A stretch of DNA of 64,000 nucleotides. Source: Sycon ciliatum. Lineage: Eukaryota > Porifera > Calcarea > Leucosolenida > Sycettidae. The stretch's first letter is position 1. Each line of letters starts with the position of its first letter. The stretch is taken from NCBI RefSeq assembly GCF_964019385.1, contig NC_088651.1, positions 6,280,196-6,344,195 on the forward strand. Direction: 5' to 3'. A program made the translations under genes and the position numbers. Below, in pieces: positions 24,901-33,206 of this stretch. The notes under the pieces are model-generated. The model did no database searches and was not told where the DNA came from. It saw only the letters and a list, made by a program, of their open reading frames with translations.

Positions 24901-25418
24901 TTTGTCTTACAGTACAGTACTGTCGGGTGCTGCAAAATGGGGGGGGGGGTCACTCTCCTAGCCCGTTCCCGTTCTTATTTTCATGACACATTCTACAGCT
25001 TTCTATACGCATGGGGAGTCACCGTGTATATTTATGATATGCAGTGCTTGGTGAAATTCTAGCCTGGTCGTTCTTCGGCGCCACGTTCTTCGGCGCCCAG
25101 TAGTACTGGAAGCCTGGAAGCAAGTCACTGACGCATTGTAAAAAAAATCCGGGGAACAAAATTTAAAATAATTTTCAGCAAAAGCACAGTAAAGTTCCTT
25201 ACAGTCTAAACATAATAGTAGAGCGAGCACTGCATGCATACCTTTGTTCTCCAGAACTCATCTTCGGTGAGGAGCTGCCCATTGACTCCGGGCGGAGACA
25301 CTGGTGTCGGCGAAACTGCTGTTGCCGCACCGCCTGCTGCAGCAGCAGTGTTATGACCGTGCCGAGTGCGCGGCGGCTGCTCGTAAGCCAGCGAGTGCTT
25401 TTCCTTCCGATGACTCAT
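2062..25418 (-). CDS. DNAH: Axonemal dynein heavy chain, N-terminal 651 codons in 14 exons (continues past left edge)
   Basis: Fourteen minus-strand exons join without any phase conflict, all with AG/GT borders, into one 651-codon frame starting at ATG 25416-25418. Residues 1-177 are a low-complexity, Pro/Ala/Ser/Arg-rich leader. Residues from about 222 on match the tail (stem, DHC_N1/N2 side) of inner-arm, single-headed dyneins of the DNAH1/3/7/12 type. Landmarks are the DYILMDVEERKRLRI stretch (about 301-316), the FFWCVESMMSAQLRSVVQRS stretch (about 475-494) and the RRWETPVVIAKERIAEI helix (about 589-605). Family knowledge: full chains run about 4,000 residues with six AAA+ modules and a microtubule-binding stalk; none of that is in this window. 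The protein would act in the ciliary axoneme as the force-producing inner-arm motor. The exact subtype is inferred, not proven. Introns are 0.36-6.5 kb and stuffed with repeats. Confidence 0.85.
2561..2697 (-). CDS. Dynein heavy chain coding exon 13 (residues 570-615)
   Basis: Acceptor ttgtag, donor gtaaga; 137 nt, phase 0 to 2. Contains RRWETPVVIAKERIAEIV. Confidence 0.82.
2865..3580. mobile_element. piggyBac-like MITE (TTAA target)
   Basis: About 716 bp bounded by TTAA on both sides (2861-2864, 3581-3584). The ends are imperfect inverted repeats: CCTGTTCAGCACGAAGG against CCTTTTGAGCACGAAGC. TTAA target duplication is the hallmark of piggyBac. No transposase frame is present. Lies in a dynein intron. 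Confidence 0.7.
3850..3978 (-). CDS. Dynein heavy chain coding exon 12 (residues 527-569)
   Basis: Acceptor ctacag, donor gtaagc; 129 nt, phase 0 to 0. VDPSFDDLVEVLSNRIVDHI is an amphipathic tail helix. The 2.7-kb intron upstream holds the nested MITEs at 4203-5995. Confidence 0.82.
4675..4898. repeat. Inverted repeat (foldback unit)
   Basis: Arms 4675-4778 and 4804-4898 are near-perfect reverse complements, containing GTTCGAAAACAGTG and CAGAGCCCCGGTCCC. They sit within the nested element. Confidence 0.75.
5131..5578. repeat. Inverted repeat, about 99-bp arms
   Basis: Arms 5131-5229 and 5480-5578, with a distinctive ATAACGTTTTCTTGTGACTG block in both orientations. Likely a MITE inserted in the pogo-like element. 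Confidence 0.75.
6651..6704 (-). CDS. Dynein heavy chain coding micro-exon 11 (residues 509-526)
   Basis: Only 54 nt, phase 0 to 0, acceptor ccccag, donor gtgagt. Acidic and Tyr-rich (YDEEYDTHAYTLPE). The intron to exon 10 is the shortest of the chain, 432 bp, and holds the (GA)n tract. Confidence 0.75.
6918..6962. repeat. (GA)n microsatellite
   Basis: About 45 bp of GA dinucleotide, in the intron between dynein exons 10 and 11. Confidence 0.9.
7137..7332 (-). CDS. Dynein heavy chain coding exon 10 (residues 443-508)
   Basis: Acceptor actcag, donor gtaaga; 196 nt, phase 2 to 0. Contains YRFFWCVESMMSAQLRSVV, the most diagnostic dynein-tail stretch in the window. Confidence 0.88.
7684..8077. 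mobile_element. MITE with 36-bp inverted ends (GGGYGCGTTTGGTTGG)
   Basis: The ends GGGGTGCGTTTGGTTGG and GGGCGCGTTTGGTTGG (inverted) extend through AGAACAGGAT. TA flanks both sides (7682-7683, 8078-8079). It is 394 bp without a transposase. The superfamily is uncertain: Tc1/mariner by TA, or hAT/Harbinger-like by end sequence. Confidence 0.65.
8237..8467 (-). CDS. Dynein heavy chain coding exon 9 (residues 366-443)
   Basis: Acceptor ccacag, donor gtaagt; 231 nt, phase 2 to 2. Begins YSQLSFIYPDELYPPM, then an acidic segment (LVEDEDGV) and the helical FETLVQRMCDKTRTI. Confidence 0.82.
8756..8875 (-). CDS. Dynein heavy chain coding exon 8 (residues 326-366)
   Basis: Acceptor ctgcag, donor gtacga; 120 nt, phase 2 to 2. 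Contains FRGPFPWHGGM and the IIRTINNIWNDKY helix that runs into exon 9. Confidence 0.8.
9241..10063. mobile_element. Foldback element with about 275-bp arms
   Basis: Arms 9241-9515 and 9786-10063 are reverse complements. Each arm contains the near-palindrome CCTTCCAACTTGGAAGG. Related units occur at 43583-43895, 50901-51182 and 56580-56770. Confidence 0.75.
10663..10738 (-). CDS. Dynein heavy chain coding exon 7 (residues 301-326)
   Basis: Acceptor catag, donor gtgagt; 76 nt, phase 1 to 2. Encodes DYILMDVEERKRLRIVYTP, a recognisable dynein-tail motif. Confidence 0.8.
12273..12454. mobile_element. pogo/Tigger-like MITE (CAGTCAAACCTG)
   Basis: 182 bp between a TA and a degraded TG. The left end CAGTCAAACCTG and the right end CAGGTTTTACTTG are inverted; internal GTGGTC repeats resemble the element at 23508-24719. 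Confidence 0.5.
12924..13161 (-). CDS. Dynein heavy chain coding exon 6 (residues 222-301)
   Basis: Acceptor ttccag, donor gtgagt; 238 nt, phase 0 to 1. It begins RYSFYLERGVSVNDVEPL and continues with a helical, charged segment, typical of the dynein tail start. An alternative AG two bases in would shift phase and is not used. Confidence 0.8.
13688..13915 (+). repeat. SINE family 2, copy 1
   Basis: The head has a tRNA-like organisation: GCAGGCATAGTGGGATGG followed by a CTCAAGTCCTGC B box. The body (CCGTGCGGCGACCCACAGG, GGATGCAGCGAATGGG) is shared with 15986-16250, which shows a dispersed family. Confidence 0.6.
14150..15640 (+). other. Unclassified degenerate coding-like region in dynein intron
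   Basis: Several short frames in different phases have a coding-like look: an acidic/Arg-rich stretch at about 14275-14620, a Cys-rich one at 14754-14936, and a helical one at 15400-15540 (REFLLAQRRKNLLDNVAQFS). None can be joined or recognised. Most likely a decayed transposon or retrocopy; this is inference only. Confidence 0.25.
15986..16250 (+). repeat. SINE family 2, copy 2
   Basis: Shares head and body with 13688-13915. The head reads CAGGCAGGCACAGTGGGCTGG, the B box GGTTCAAATCC, and the head closes with CTGCCTGG, complementary to its start as in a tRNA acceptor stem. Confidence 0.65.
16358..16489 (-). CDS. Dynein heavy chain coding exon 5 (residues 178-221)
   Basis: Acceptor actgtag, donor gtatgt; 132 nt, phase 0 to 0. 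The acceptor two bases further in would break the frame, so this one is chosen. Basic, Arg/Gln-rich. Confidence 0.7.
17256..17431. mobile_element. pogo/Tigger-like MITE (176 bp)
   Basis: TA at 17254-17255 and 17432-17433. Ends CAGTGGAGATCGGATATAAC and, inverted, CAGCGGAGACTAGATTATAA. Internal TAACGAC/TAGCGAC repeats match the 4269-5767 element. Confidence 0.7.
17630..17715 (-). CDS. Dynein heavy chain coding exon 4 (residues 149-177)
   Basis: Acceptor attcag, donor gtaggt; 86 nt, phase 1 to 0. Pro-rich: FLPPLPAPYPPGYHRTQ. Confidence 0.7.
18061..18250 (-). CDS. Dynein heavy chain coding exon 3 (residues 86-149)
   Basis: Acceptor ttttag, donor gtgaga; 190 nt, phase 0 to 1. Contains SWTKAAPFKEERFARTPSES, the conserved-looking N-terminal segment of inner-arm dyneins. 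A CA-rich tract abuts the acceptor side. Confidence 0.75.
18680..18757 (-). CDS. Dynein heavy chain coding exon 2 (residues 60-85)
   Basis: Acceptor tttcag, donor gtgagc; 78 nt, phase 0 at both ends. It encodes a short basic and polar stretch ending NDARGK. The preceding 6.5-kb intron contains the palindromic Penelope-like element. Confidence 0.7.
19157..19333 (+). repeat. Cluster of GTTAGTACATAA repeats
   Basis: Six near-copies of GTTAGTACATAA within about 180 bp at uneven spacing (one GTTAGCACATAA, one AATAGTACATAA). No coding potential. Possibly a subterminal repeat of an unnamed transposon. Confidence 0.6.
19955..20082 (-). repeat. SINE family 1, copy 1 (tRNA-derived)
   Basis: Minus strand about 20077-19999 looks like a tRNA: A box TAGCTCAGCGGTTAGAGCA and B box GGTTCGAGTCC, with GACT/AGTC ends. 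The anticodon loop has G at position 33 and would read CTA, so it is not a working tRNA. The flank AACGGGAAA-GTCTGA is shared with the copy at 51955, which makes it a SINE. Confidence 0.65.
20340..20510 (+). repeat. Short tandem repeat of about 75-90 bp units
   Basis: CACGCACRARGTGCAGCCCATG, GGGCGCCCATGAAATGG and CGGAGTGTGGAC recur two to three times. This lies in the sequence interrupting the left palindrome arm. Confidence 0.6.
21612..22115 (-). pseudogene. Penelope-like reverse transcriptase fragment
   Basis: Two minus-strand frames with a frameshift near 21870-21882. The first holds the RT palm approach (GLAIGNHSAPPMVIIFM). The second holds the catalytic YIDD box in YRRYIDDCVVLW followed by SYLDLSLS. 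Family knowledge: PLE RTs resemble telomerase. The 5' part (fingers) is missing, and the frame runs straight into the element's 3' UTR-like arm, so the linker and nuclease were lost from this orientation. Confidence 0.7.
22140..22904 (+). pseudogene. Penelope-like GIY-YIG endonuclease fragment
   Basis: About 254 codons, open from a point inside the element to a TGA at 22902-22904. No natural ATG start: the frame simply enters from the junction with the inverted RT. A basic region (RKKKKKQRGR) leads into C-x2-C, then SMLCSVCAEEYVGETERTV (the GIY-YIG core), an R-x3-EH and a downstream REAMFIRDG with the catalytic Glu and a following VNRDCG. The nuclease part looks intact. It would nick target DNA to prime reverse transcription if joined to an RT, but here the RT is on the opposite strand. 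Confidence 0.75.
23508..24719. mobile_element. pogo/Tigger-like element (1.2 kb) with GTGGTCG repeats
   Basis: TA target duplication at 23506-23507 and 24720-24721. The ends are TAGTAAACCCTGTAACTAAC and, inverted, CAGTAAAACCTGTAACTAAC. Inserted into the right arm of the Penelope palindrome, as the intact left arm shows. Contains an exact internal tandem duplication. Confidence 0.75.
23716..24045 (+). repeat. Exact tandem duplication of a 165-bp unit
   Basis: Bases 23716-23880 and 23881-24045 appear identical by eye. The period is a multiple of three, so the frame stays open through both copies without implying a gene. Confidence 0.9.
25242..25418 (-). CDS. Dynein heavy chain coding exon 1 (residues 1-59)
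   Basis: Starts at the ATG of MSHRKEK and ends in AAAG before gtatgc. It is Ala/Pro/Ser/Gly-rich with an LLTEDEFW end, and ends in phase 0, matching exon 2. A GTG 9 bases upstream keeps the frame open, but the ATG is the natural start. Confidence 0.75.
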
Positions 25419-26294
25419 AGCGAACACTGCATGCAGACTAAGTCCTTCTCCTTCAGCCCAGTGGCAATGAGCCCATCATGTTGCATCAGCTGCAGGAAAT
25501 CTGTTACTACTCTCTCCAGCGGCTCGGCGAAGTGCTCTCTTCTCTATACTGAGAACAAAATCAATTGGGTCTCCTGGCACAATTTCTGGAATATTTTTGA
25601 ACGCCAGTTGACAGCTAGCTGGCGGGATATTGCGCTCCGACTGTAGTTTTAGGTTTATGTACGTACATGCCAGTGGTGCTGTCCTTCACTACGACACCAG
25701 TACAGGCAGTGGATAGGACGGCTACCCAGCTAGGTCGTCAGGTCGACCTCCTCTTCAAAAATATCTCATCTTGTCCTTGCATGCATGCTGCGCTAGCGCT
25801 TGGCATGAACAAAATCAAACCCTCCGCCAGCAGCACCTGCCAAGTACATGACTGTAATCATGAATAATCATGGTAATGTATGTAGGATGTGAGATCCTAG
25901 ATCCTGCACGCGAACCACCAACAAAAAAATGTAGCCTGTCACCATGGTCACTTGACAGCTTCTACTCTCGGCACGTGATGCAGCCGCAGTAGTAGGCACT
26001 CGATCAACCACTCGATCGTAGATCTAGTCTTTGACTGACTCTTTACGTGCATGCACCCGTCGGTAACCTGGGAGACATGTTCGTCGCTAGGATACTAGCT
26101 GACACTGTGACTGAGTGCAAATCCGGAGAGCCAGAGAGCGAGACTGAGAGACAGTCCTACTGCCGTACTGGCGCGGCCAGACAGGTAATGCTCTCTCTTA
26201 CCGTATCTCTCTCTCAGTCTCTCTCGTTCAGGATTATCGGCAACGTCACAGCCAGAACTCAGTCATCTGGTCATGATGACACAGGGTCACTGTC

Positions 26295-26478
26295 TCACTG
26301 ACTGACTTTTGGATCCAGTTTTTCATAGGATCCACACACCAACACACGCTTGGGTCTGTTCTTTCTCAGCATGGTGAAGCATCCCGGAAGTAACTGGAAC
26401 AGGCATTGAAGGGAGCTCTTGTCCCTCTCGAGGCTGATGCGTCTCCTAGCGGCATCGGAGTTTGGCTTCGCTCCATTT
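26295..26478 (-). CDS. Possible terminal exon of an unrecognised gene upstream of the dynein
   Basis: After a good acceptor (gattttcag) the frame NGAKPNSDAARRRISLERDK... stays open for about 60 codons to a TGA at 26295-26297, with a basic, amphipathic composition. Read through the acceptor, it gives IRIMIFRNG before the same stretch, a look reminiscent of a doublecortin-type domain start. No upstream exon is found, and the region to the right soon enters the duplication. Function unknown; possibly chance. Confidence 0.3.
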
Positions 26479-26519
26479 CTGAAAATCATGATGCGGATGG
26501 CCACAAAATTTGACGTTGA

Positions 26520-27020
26520 CAGCGGTTATGGTAAAGGATAACTACACGTACATGTACATGTAGTCATGTACGCATGTGGCGCCGGAGTGGCATAACCAAA
26601 GGCCAATTATTATTTTGGCGAGAAGATCAGACCCTAATCAGGTCCAGGAACTACATCGCACATACAGGTATACAATATGTACATGTAGTGCCAGATGAAC
26701 GACAGCAAGTGAAGACATTCTTCCGGCTTTACTGGCTACAGTACCTTCTGTAGAGACCACAAAGGTCGGTTGAGCAGCAGCAGCTCGTTTCTCATTTCTT
26801 TTGTTCATGTGGCTTATGCGAAAAGACTAGCCAAGCTTGTTTTGTGATGTCAACGCGGACAAGCGTATAATAATAAGTCTTGTTGTTGTTGTTGTTGTTT
26901 CTTTATTTACTTCACCATATGAACAGGCAAGACTGCCTTCTCACCGGGGCTATTGGCCCACGGCTCTCACAATATGATGAAAATGTTTAGGCTCTCACAA
27001 TATGATGAACACATGTTTAA
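26520..27020. other. Gene-free stretch with a dispersed repeat
   Basis: About 26785-26880 is the reverse complement of 44640-44740 (AAGACTAGCCAAGCTTG core). It is therefore a dispersed element end, present here and in copy B in opposite orientation. A short (TTG)n follows at 26880-26898. No gene seen. Confidence 0.6.
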
Positions 27021-27024
27021 AAAG

Positions 27025-27230
27025 TCTTGACACTAACTTGAAGCTTGTACTTGTGATAATTCAAGTCAAGTCAAATCCCCCCAAGCAGTCAATGTCTGGC
27101 TACAGTACAGTGAGACGTAAACGGTTAGCACACAAAACACATCACATACGAAAATACACACATGATGCGTGGTGCACCCAGCCATCTGACGTGTTCCGGA
27201 CGTCACACAGATTTTGCTGGACTGTGCATT
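27025..27230 (+). repeat. Segmental duplication copy A, left part
   Basis: Matches 43445-43550 and then 44150-44250 of copy B; B has a foldback insertion between the two. It ends at the TTC tract into which the retrotransposons inserted. Confidence 0.75.
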
Positions 27231-27621
27231 CTTCTTCTTCTTCTTCTTCTTCTTCTTCTTCTTCTTCTTCTTCTTCTTCTTCTTCTTCTTCTTCTTCTTC
27301 TTCTTCTTCTTCTTCTTCTTCTTCTTCTTCTTCTTCTTCTTCTTCTTCTTCTTCTTCTTCTTCTTCTTCTTCTTCTTCTTCTTCTTCTTCTTCTTCTTCT
27401 TCTTCTTCTTCTTCTTCTTCTTCTTCTTCTTCTTCTTCTTCTTCTTCTTCTTCTTCTTCTTCTTCTTCTTCTTCTTCTTCTTCTTCTTCTTCTTCTTCTT
27501 CTTCTTCTTCTTCTTCTTCTTCTTCTTCTTCTTCTTCTTCTTCTTCTTCTTCTTCTTCTTCTTCTTCTTCTTCTTCTTCTTCTTCTTCTTCTTCTTCTTC
27601 TTCTTCTTCTTCTTCTTCTTC
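27229..27621 (+). repeat. Pure (TTC)n microsatellite, about 130 repeats
   Basis: An uninterrupted 390-base trinucleotide tract at the 5' junction of the retrotransposon block. In copy B the same site is a short TTTTTCTTCTT run (44244-44258). Open frames through it (poly-Ser, Leu, Phe, Glu, Arg) are artefacts of the repeat. Confidence 0.97.
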
Positions 27622-29988
27622 TACAGGCACTTTCATACAATTTCAAGCAGACGGATATCACTGCTTCTAACACTGGTTTCGCAGATGATTTAGCCGTTTT
27701 TAGTAACAGAACCCATGGCGCACAAAAGAAGCTAGATGTTGTGGACAAGTTTTTGTCCTGGTCTCAAATGAAAGCTGCCCCGCATAAATGCAGGACCTAC
27801 GCGGCGAAACTAATCAACAACAAGTACACCTGTTTCGACCCCGGCCTTACAATATCCGGCAAGGATGTACCGCCGCTAAATGGTCGGCAATTCAAATTTC
27901 TGGGGAGAAATTTGACGGACAATATGAAAGAGGAGGAACAACGCAAAGATCTCGTTGACCTTACAAGATACCTCTTAAAACTGGTGCATGAAACCCACCT
28001 TGTCGGTCACCAGAAACTCTGGCTCTATCAACATCTGATCATCCCGAAAATATCATGGCACCTAGAGATACTTGACCTGTGTTACAGTTTTGCAAAAATG
28101 CTTCATCACATCAGCCTCTCCTTTATTAAAAAGTGGGCAGGCCTACCCAAGGCTGCAAACACCGCCATCCTCTTCACCGGAAATCGAGAAAGGCCAGGCC
28201 TCCGGCTCATGTGTATCACAACACTATGGAAGCAGCAGCAAACTATTAAATGGCACATTATCAAGCACAGCAAAGACCACAACATCGCTCAACTGTATTG
28301 CCATCACAGAAAACAAGAACAAACGTTCACCCGTAGGTTCTCGCCGGTTGTGGAATTGGAATGTGCCGAAACGGCCGTATGGGACACGCCTGCTTCGCGA
28401 CCGCCCAGAGCCGGACTGGGCTTTGTGACACCAAAAGCACGCGTGGTAAAACCAAGGAAACAAATCCTCAATACAGTCAGAGAAGGCGACTGCCAGGAGC
28501 AGCTCCGGCACCTAAAGGGCCTACAAATGCAAGGGGCCTGGACCAAATGGGCAGACACAATGTTCGAGGACATGACATGGCGGAAACTCTTATACGAGGG
28601 CTATGGAAGGACGATATCGTTCCAAATGAACGCGATACTTAATACTCTGCCTTCGCCTGACAATCTGAGACGATGGGGCAACTCTGTTGTGGACCAGAAT
28701 TGCCCTCTTTGTCAGCGGACATCAACACTGAGGCACATTCTCACCGCCTGCCCTTCCTCACTCCATCAAGGAAGGTACACGTGGCGCCATGACAACGTCC
28801 TGAAACAGATCAGTAAATTCATGACAGAAATAGTATCAGCAAAGCAAAAGTCGTCAAATACCGAGCAAACTCCCACTAATGGTACATACATTACCTTCTG
28901 TAAACCGGGTCAAAACATCCCCCATGGCCAGTTGCCTCAGCGGAAAGGTCTGAGCGATGGTTTTTTGTCAGGATCACATGATTGGCAGCTTCTTTCAGAT
29001 CTGGACGAGAGGCTGGTATTCCCACACTTTATTGCACCTACCACGTGTCGTCCAGACATAGTTCTCTTCTCGAAGAAATTGAGAAGGGTTCTTTGGCTGG
29101 AACTCACGGTGTGTAGCGAAGACCGCATCATCCAGTCCAGGGAGAAGAAGCTGTCACGGTATCGCCACCTCAAACAGGAGTGTGTGAAGAATGGCTGGGA
29201 AGTCGAGGCCCTCACAGCAGAGGTGGGAGCTAGAGGAGCCATTTCCAGCAGCCTGGACGGCTTGGCACGGGCATTAGGCTGTTGTAAGGAAAAACAGCGC
29301 CAAATAAGAAGGAACTGCAGAAACGCAGCACTAAATTCCAGCTACGTTATCTGGCTGAGGCGACGTGAGAAGGCTTGGCGCGACTGGCCACTGTTTTAAA
29401 AGTCCCCGAGAGGCCGTTTGTTGGCACTTGGTTGGCGGACAGCCACCCAGCGAGGATAGTTGGGTACCCTTCAAATCTTGGTTTTAACTCGCCACACCGG
29501 CTTCTAAAGGGCCGGGGGTGGGTGTTCGCCAACCAAGTCGAGCTTTCGTTAGTTTTTTTTCGTTTTTCTAGTTTACTTGCTTGTCCTGCGCCGCGCTGGA
29601 GCGAGTCTATCAGTAGATGCTTTCGTCGCATAGAGCTACTATTGCACAAAGCCACAACACTGCGTGCTGCCATTCGCTGTATGCTTTCGCTGCACCAAGC
29701 TGCTGTTTAGCTGCAAGACGCCACAACACAACTTCACTACAACAGTCTCGTCCACAACTTCACTACAAGAGTCCCGTCCATATTGCACTACGCTGAGCAC
29801 TGGCCTGCTCCCGCTCTGAAGAGGTTTTTAGCCTTCACCGTTTTTGCTCAACCTCAGGCATTGGCCCACAGTGGCATCCGCTTCCTTTTTTCTTTTTCTT
29901 TTCTCCTTTTACTTTCTCCGTCACTGCCTAAAAAACAGTCGAGACGGTTTTTTTACCCACCAGTTTTATTGGTGCGAATTACTTTCCC
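27622..29988 (+). mobile_element. Non-LTR retrotransposon 1 (restriction-like endonuclease type), 5'-truncated
   Basis: Begins abruptly after the TTC tract inside the reverse transcriptase, just before the FADD box, and runs through the endonuclease and a 0.6-kb 3' UTR. It ends in CTTCC followed by a new (CTT)n at 29989-30031. The UTR block GCCACCCAGCGAGGATAGTT and GGGCCGGGGGTGG is shared with element 2. Confidence 0.85.
27626..29399 (+). pseudogene. RT C-terminal half plus restriction-like endonuclease, element 1
   Basis: About 590 codons open to TAA 29397-29399. Order: RT motif C (FADDLAVFSN); thumb region; a Cys/His finger C-x2-C-x7-H-x4-C (CPLCQ...LRHILTAC) followed by GRYTWRHDNVL; then a PD-(D/E)xK-type nuclease (CRPDIVLFS ... 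LWLELTV); and the conserved EVGARGAISSSLDGLA. This architecture is that of the early-branching R2/R4/NeSL/Hero group, which cleave target DNA with a restriction-like domain. The RT fingers and palm motifs A-B are missing, so it cannot act alone. The upstream poly-Leu reading is the microsatellite, not protein. Confidence 0.8.
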
Positions 29989-30031
29989 TTCCTTCTTCTT
30001 CTTCTTCTTCTTCTTCTTCTTCTTCTTCTTC
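29989..30031 (+). repeat. (CTT)n tract between retrotransposons 1 and 2
   Basis: About 14 repeats following the 3' end of element 1 and directly preceding element 2. Confidence 0.95.
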
Positions 30032-31482
30032 CTACTTCGAGTACAACCAACACAAAGCCATGTCTACATTGTGCAAAACCTATATCTAGTTCAAACATGG
30101 CTCGACATCTGAAATCTTGCCGGGCTTTTCAGGCCAAGGTCGTCGATGAACCGCTCACTCCAACCAGGAGTAGTAAGACGGTCGTTGCCACTGCAATCAG
30201 CCCGCAATCCCAGCACAGTGCTGATGGCGACGAAGAAGAGAAGTTGGAGCATGGCTCCCAGAATGTGCTAGACCACAAAAGCCCAGAGCAGGACAGTAGC
30301 AAGCTCAATCTTCCCAGGTCAAGCCCGGCCTGGGAAAAAACAAACACACAACTAGAACAACATATCACACGCCTGTTTCCATTGTCAAAAATACGAAAAA
30401 ACGATCCAGACGATTCACTTGATCAGATTACCTCGTTCCTCAGATTCTTCTTCCTCGACCACACCATCTCTGAACCCACCCCAGAGCGAAGGTCGAAGAA
30501 GCCACGTCAGTCCAAATGCCTAACTGAGCTCTACATCAAACGCCGTGCACTGCGTAAGCAATATCGAAGGAGAGATAGGCTTGCCGTCCATGAGGTTGAG
30601 ACCATCAGATCAGACTACAACCGTGTGCAAAAAGACATCAAGAAACTGAGAAAGATCATCCAAATACAAGAGCAAGACCGTGAAGCGCAGAAACAGCGGA
30701 CGGCCTTTCTTAAGGACCCTTACGGGTTTGCAAAACGCATGTCCCAAAGCAGATCACGTGTGACACCAACTTTCTCGGAACAGGCCTGCTTTGAGTATTT
30801 CTCCAAACTTTATGAAGATCCCTCTCGTGAGCAAATTTTCTCGGATCCAGATTTCTGTCCAGCTACGAGTAAACCGTCCACACCACTATCTGATAACAGC
30901 CCCAGTTGGAAAGCCTTCCAGAACACTCTGAAAAAATGTAGAAACAAATCTGCAGCCGGTCCAAACGGTATTCCATACATAGTGTGGAAAAAGTGCAAAT
31001 GTCTGCACGGCATTCTTTTCAATATCTTCGAGAAAGTCTGGAAGACAGGATCCATTCCGCTGTCTTGGCAGCTTCTCGCAAAAAGTGACAATGACTCTGA
31101 CCCGGCGAAATTTCGCCCAATTGCCCTATCCAACTGTGACGGCAAGATTTTCTTTGCCATGTTGTCAAAAGTTCTGACTCGCCACATGCTGACGAATGGG
31201 TATTTTGACGGCATGACCCAGAAAGGTTTCTTGCCGGGTATGTCCGGTTGTATTGAACACGCCACTCTTTGTCACGAGGCCATGAAAGACGCCAAACGCC
31301 ACAAGCGTTCGATTGCCATGGTATGGATCGATTTAAAGAACGCCTTTGGCTCAGTAAAACACAACCTGATCCAGAGGGCACTGCAACGCTACCACATCCC
31401 GCTGAAAATCAGGAACCTTATTTACTCTTACTATGAGCGTCTGACAGCATTCATTAAAAGACCACTCACTCAGACGATTTAG
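30032..31482 (+). pseudogene. Zinc finger plus RT N-terminal half, element 2
   Basis: The frame is open from the CTT tract; an ATG lies at 30097, but upstream in the same frame is C-x2-C-x11-H-x3-C (Cys codons 30061, 30070; His 30106; Cys 30118), a typical N-terminal DNA-binding finger, which the ATG start would cut. Then a linker, a basic coiled region, and RT motifs: KSAAGPNGIPYIVWK (motif 1/2), FRPIALSNCDGKIF (motif 2), MVWIDLKNAFGSVKH (motif A with the catalytic Asp). It stops at TAG 31480-31482, immediately after a deletion junction. Confidence 0.8.
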
Positions 31483-33206
31483 CAGTCTTCAGCAATCGAA
31501 CTCATGGTGCGCAGAAGAAGTTAGATCTGGTTGATAGTTTCCTTGCCTGGTCAAAAATGCAGGCGGCCCCGCACAAATGCAGGTCGTACGCAGCCAAATT
31601 GACCAACAACAAATACACCTGCTTTGACCCCGCACTCAGAATATCGGAAACTCCAATACCAGCTCTAAACGGCCAACAATTCAAGTTTCTAGGCAGGATG
31701 CTAACAGATACAGTAGGTGAGATAACGCAACGCGAAGACCTCATAAACTCCACAAGATGCCTACTAAAGACAGTTGCCGAGACCAGACTATACGGACACC
31801 AGAAGTTGTGGCTCTACCAGCATCAAATCATCCCCAAAATAGCATGGCAGCTCGAGATACTTGATCTCAGCCACAGTTTCGCCAAACTCCTACACAGAAT
31901 CTGCCTTCCATTCTTAAAGAAATGGGCAGGCTTGCCCAGACCCGCAGCACCAGCAATACTCTTCATCGGCGCTCGGGAGCGCTTCGGCCTACGTTTAACG
32001 TACATCCCTACGCTATGGAAGCAACGACAGGTCATTAGATGGAATATCATCAAGAACAGCAGCGACAAGAACATGGCAAACCTGTACCAACATCACAGCA
32101 AACAACAGTATCTGCTCACAAGACAATACTCCGCAATAAAAGAAATGGAATGTGCCGAGGCAGCGATCTCTGAAGCTAGTCCAACTAACCTCCAGCAAGG
32201 CAGGGCAGGACTCGGCTTTAGGCATGACAAACAAGAGAAAATCAAACCTAGAAAACAAATACTCAATACCATTCATGAAGGTGACTGCCAAGACCAGCTA
32301 TCCCACCTCAAAAGCCTGCAAATGCAAGGCAGCTGGTTAAAGTGGAGAGACACGATGTTTGAAGACCTCACTTGGAAAAAACTGTTGTACGAAGGCTACG
32401 GGAGAACTTTTTCCTTTCAACTAAACTGTGTATTAAACACACTACCAACAGTTGACAATCTGAGGAGGTGGGGTAACTCTGTGGTCGAACAACAATGCCC
32501 TCTATGCAACAGGCAAGCTACGCTCCGTCACATATTATCAGCATGTCCAACAGCCCTCCACCAGGGCAGATATACCTGGCGCCACGACAACGTACTGAAA
32601 TGCATAGTAAAACTAGTAAACGAAACCATACAAACTTATCAAAAGGCCACGGCATCAGCAGAAACGCAGAGTAATCAGAAGAGAATTGATTACATAACTT
32701 TCTGCAAGGCAGGAGAGAATCTCCCCAAACAGCCCCCCTCCCAACGCAAACGGCTAAATGACCAATTCGTAACTAGCTCAGCAGACTGGAAGGTCCTGGT
32801 GGACATGAAGGATGAGAAACTTGTTTTCCCCCACTTCATAGCACCTACAACCTGTCGTCCAGACATAGTGCTCTTCTCCAAAGAATTGAGAAGAGTTCTG
32901 TGGCTGGAACTCACGGTATGTAGTGAAGATCGCTTTGCACAATCGCGCGAAATCAAAATCGAACGCTATCGTCACCTTCATAACGCGTGTGTAAGGAATG
33001 GCTGGGAGACGGAAAGTCACACAGCAGAGGTGGGAGCGAGAGGCGCCATATCCACCAGCTTGGATTCCTTCGCGAGATCCTTGCGCTGCACTAAGGAACA
33101 GCGCAGGCTCTTGCGGAGGAATTGTCGCCAAGCAGCGCTGAACTCAAGCTATGTCCTATGGCTAAGGCGAAGGGAGCGAACATGGCGCGACTGGCCGTTG
33201 TATTAA
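31469..33206 (+). pseudogene. RT C-terminal half plus restriction-like endonuclease, element 2
   Basis: In a frame shifted relative to the upstream half, it begins SDDLAVFSNRTHGAQKKL (motif C) and ends at TAA 33204-33206. The first ATG is at 31557. It has the same finger (CPLCNRQATLRHILSAC), GRYTWRHDNVL, CRPDIVLFS and LWLELTV nuclease motifs as element 1. Between the two halves the stretch holding RT motif B and the residues before the ADD box is missing, and the join is out of frame. Confidence 0.8.

Noticed and set aside
27002..27748. Long poly-Ser, poly-Leu, poly-Phe, poly-Glu and poly-Arg frames
   Set aside because: They are six-frame readings of a pure trinucleotide microsatellite, not proteins.
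28072..28642. Additional frames of about 90-118 codons within retrotransposon 1
   Set aside because: Out-of-frame shadows of the RT/endonuclease coding sequence.
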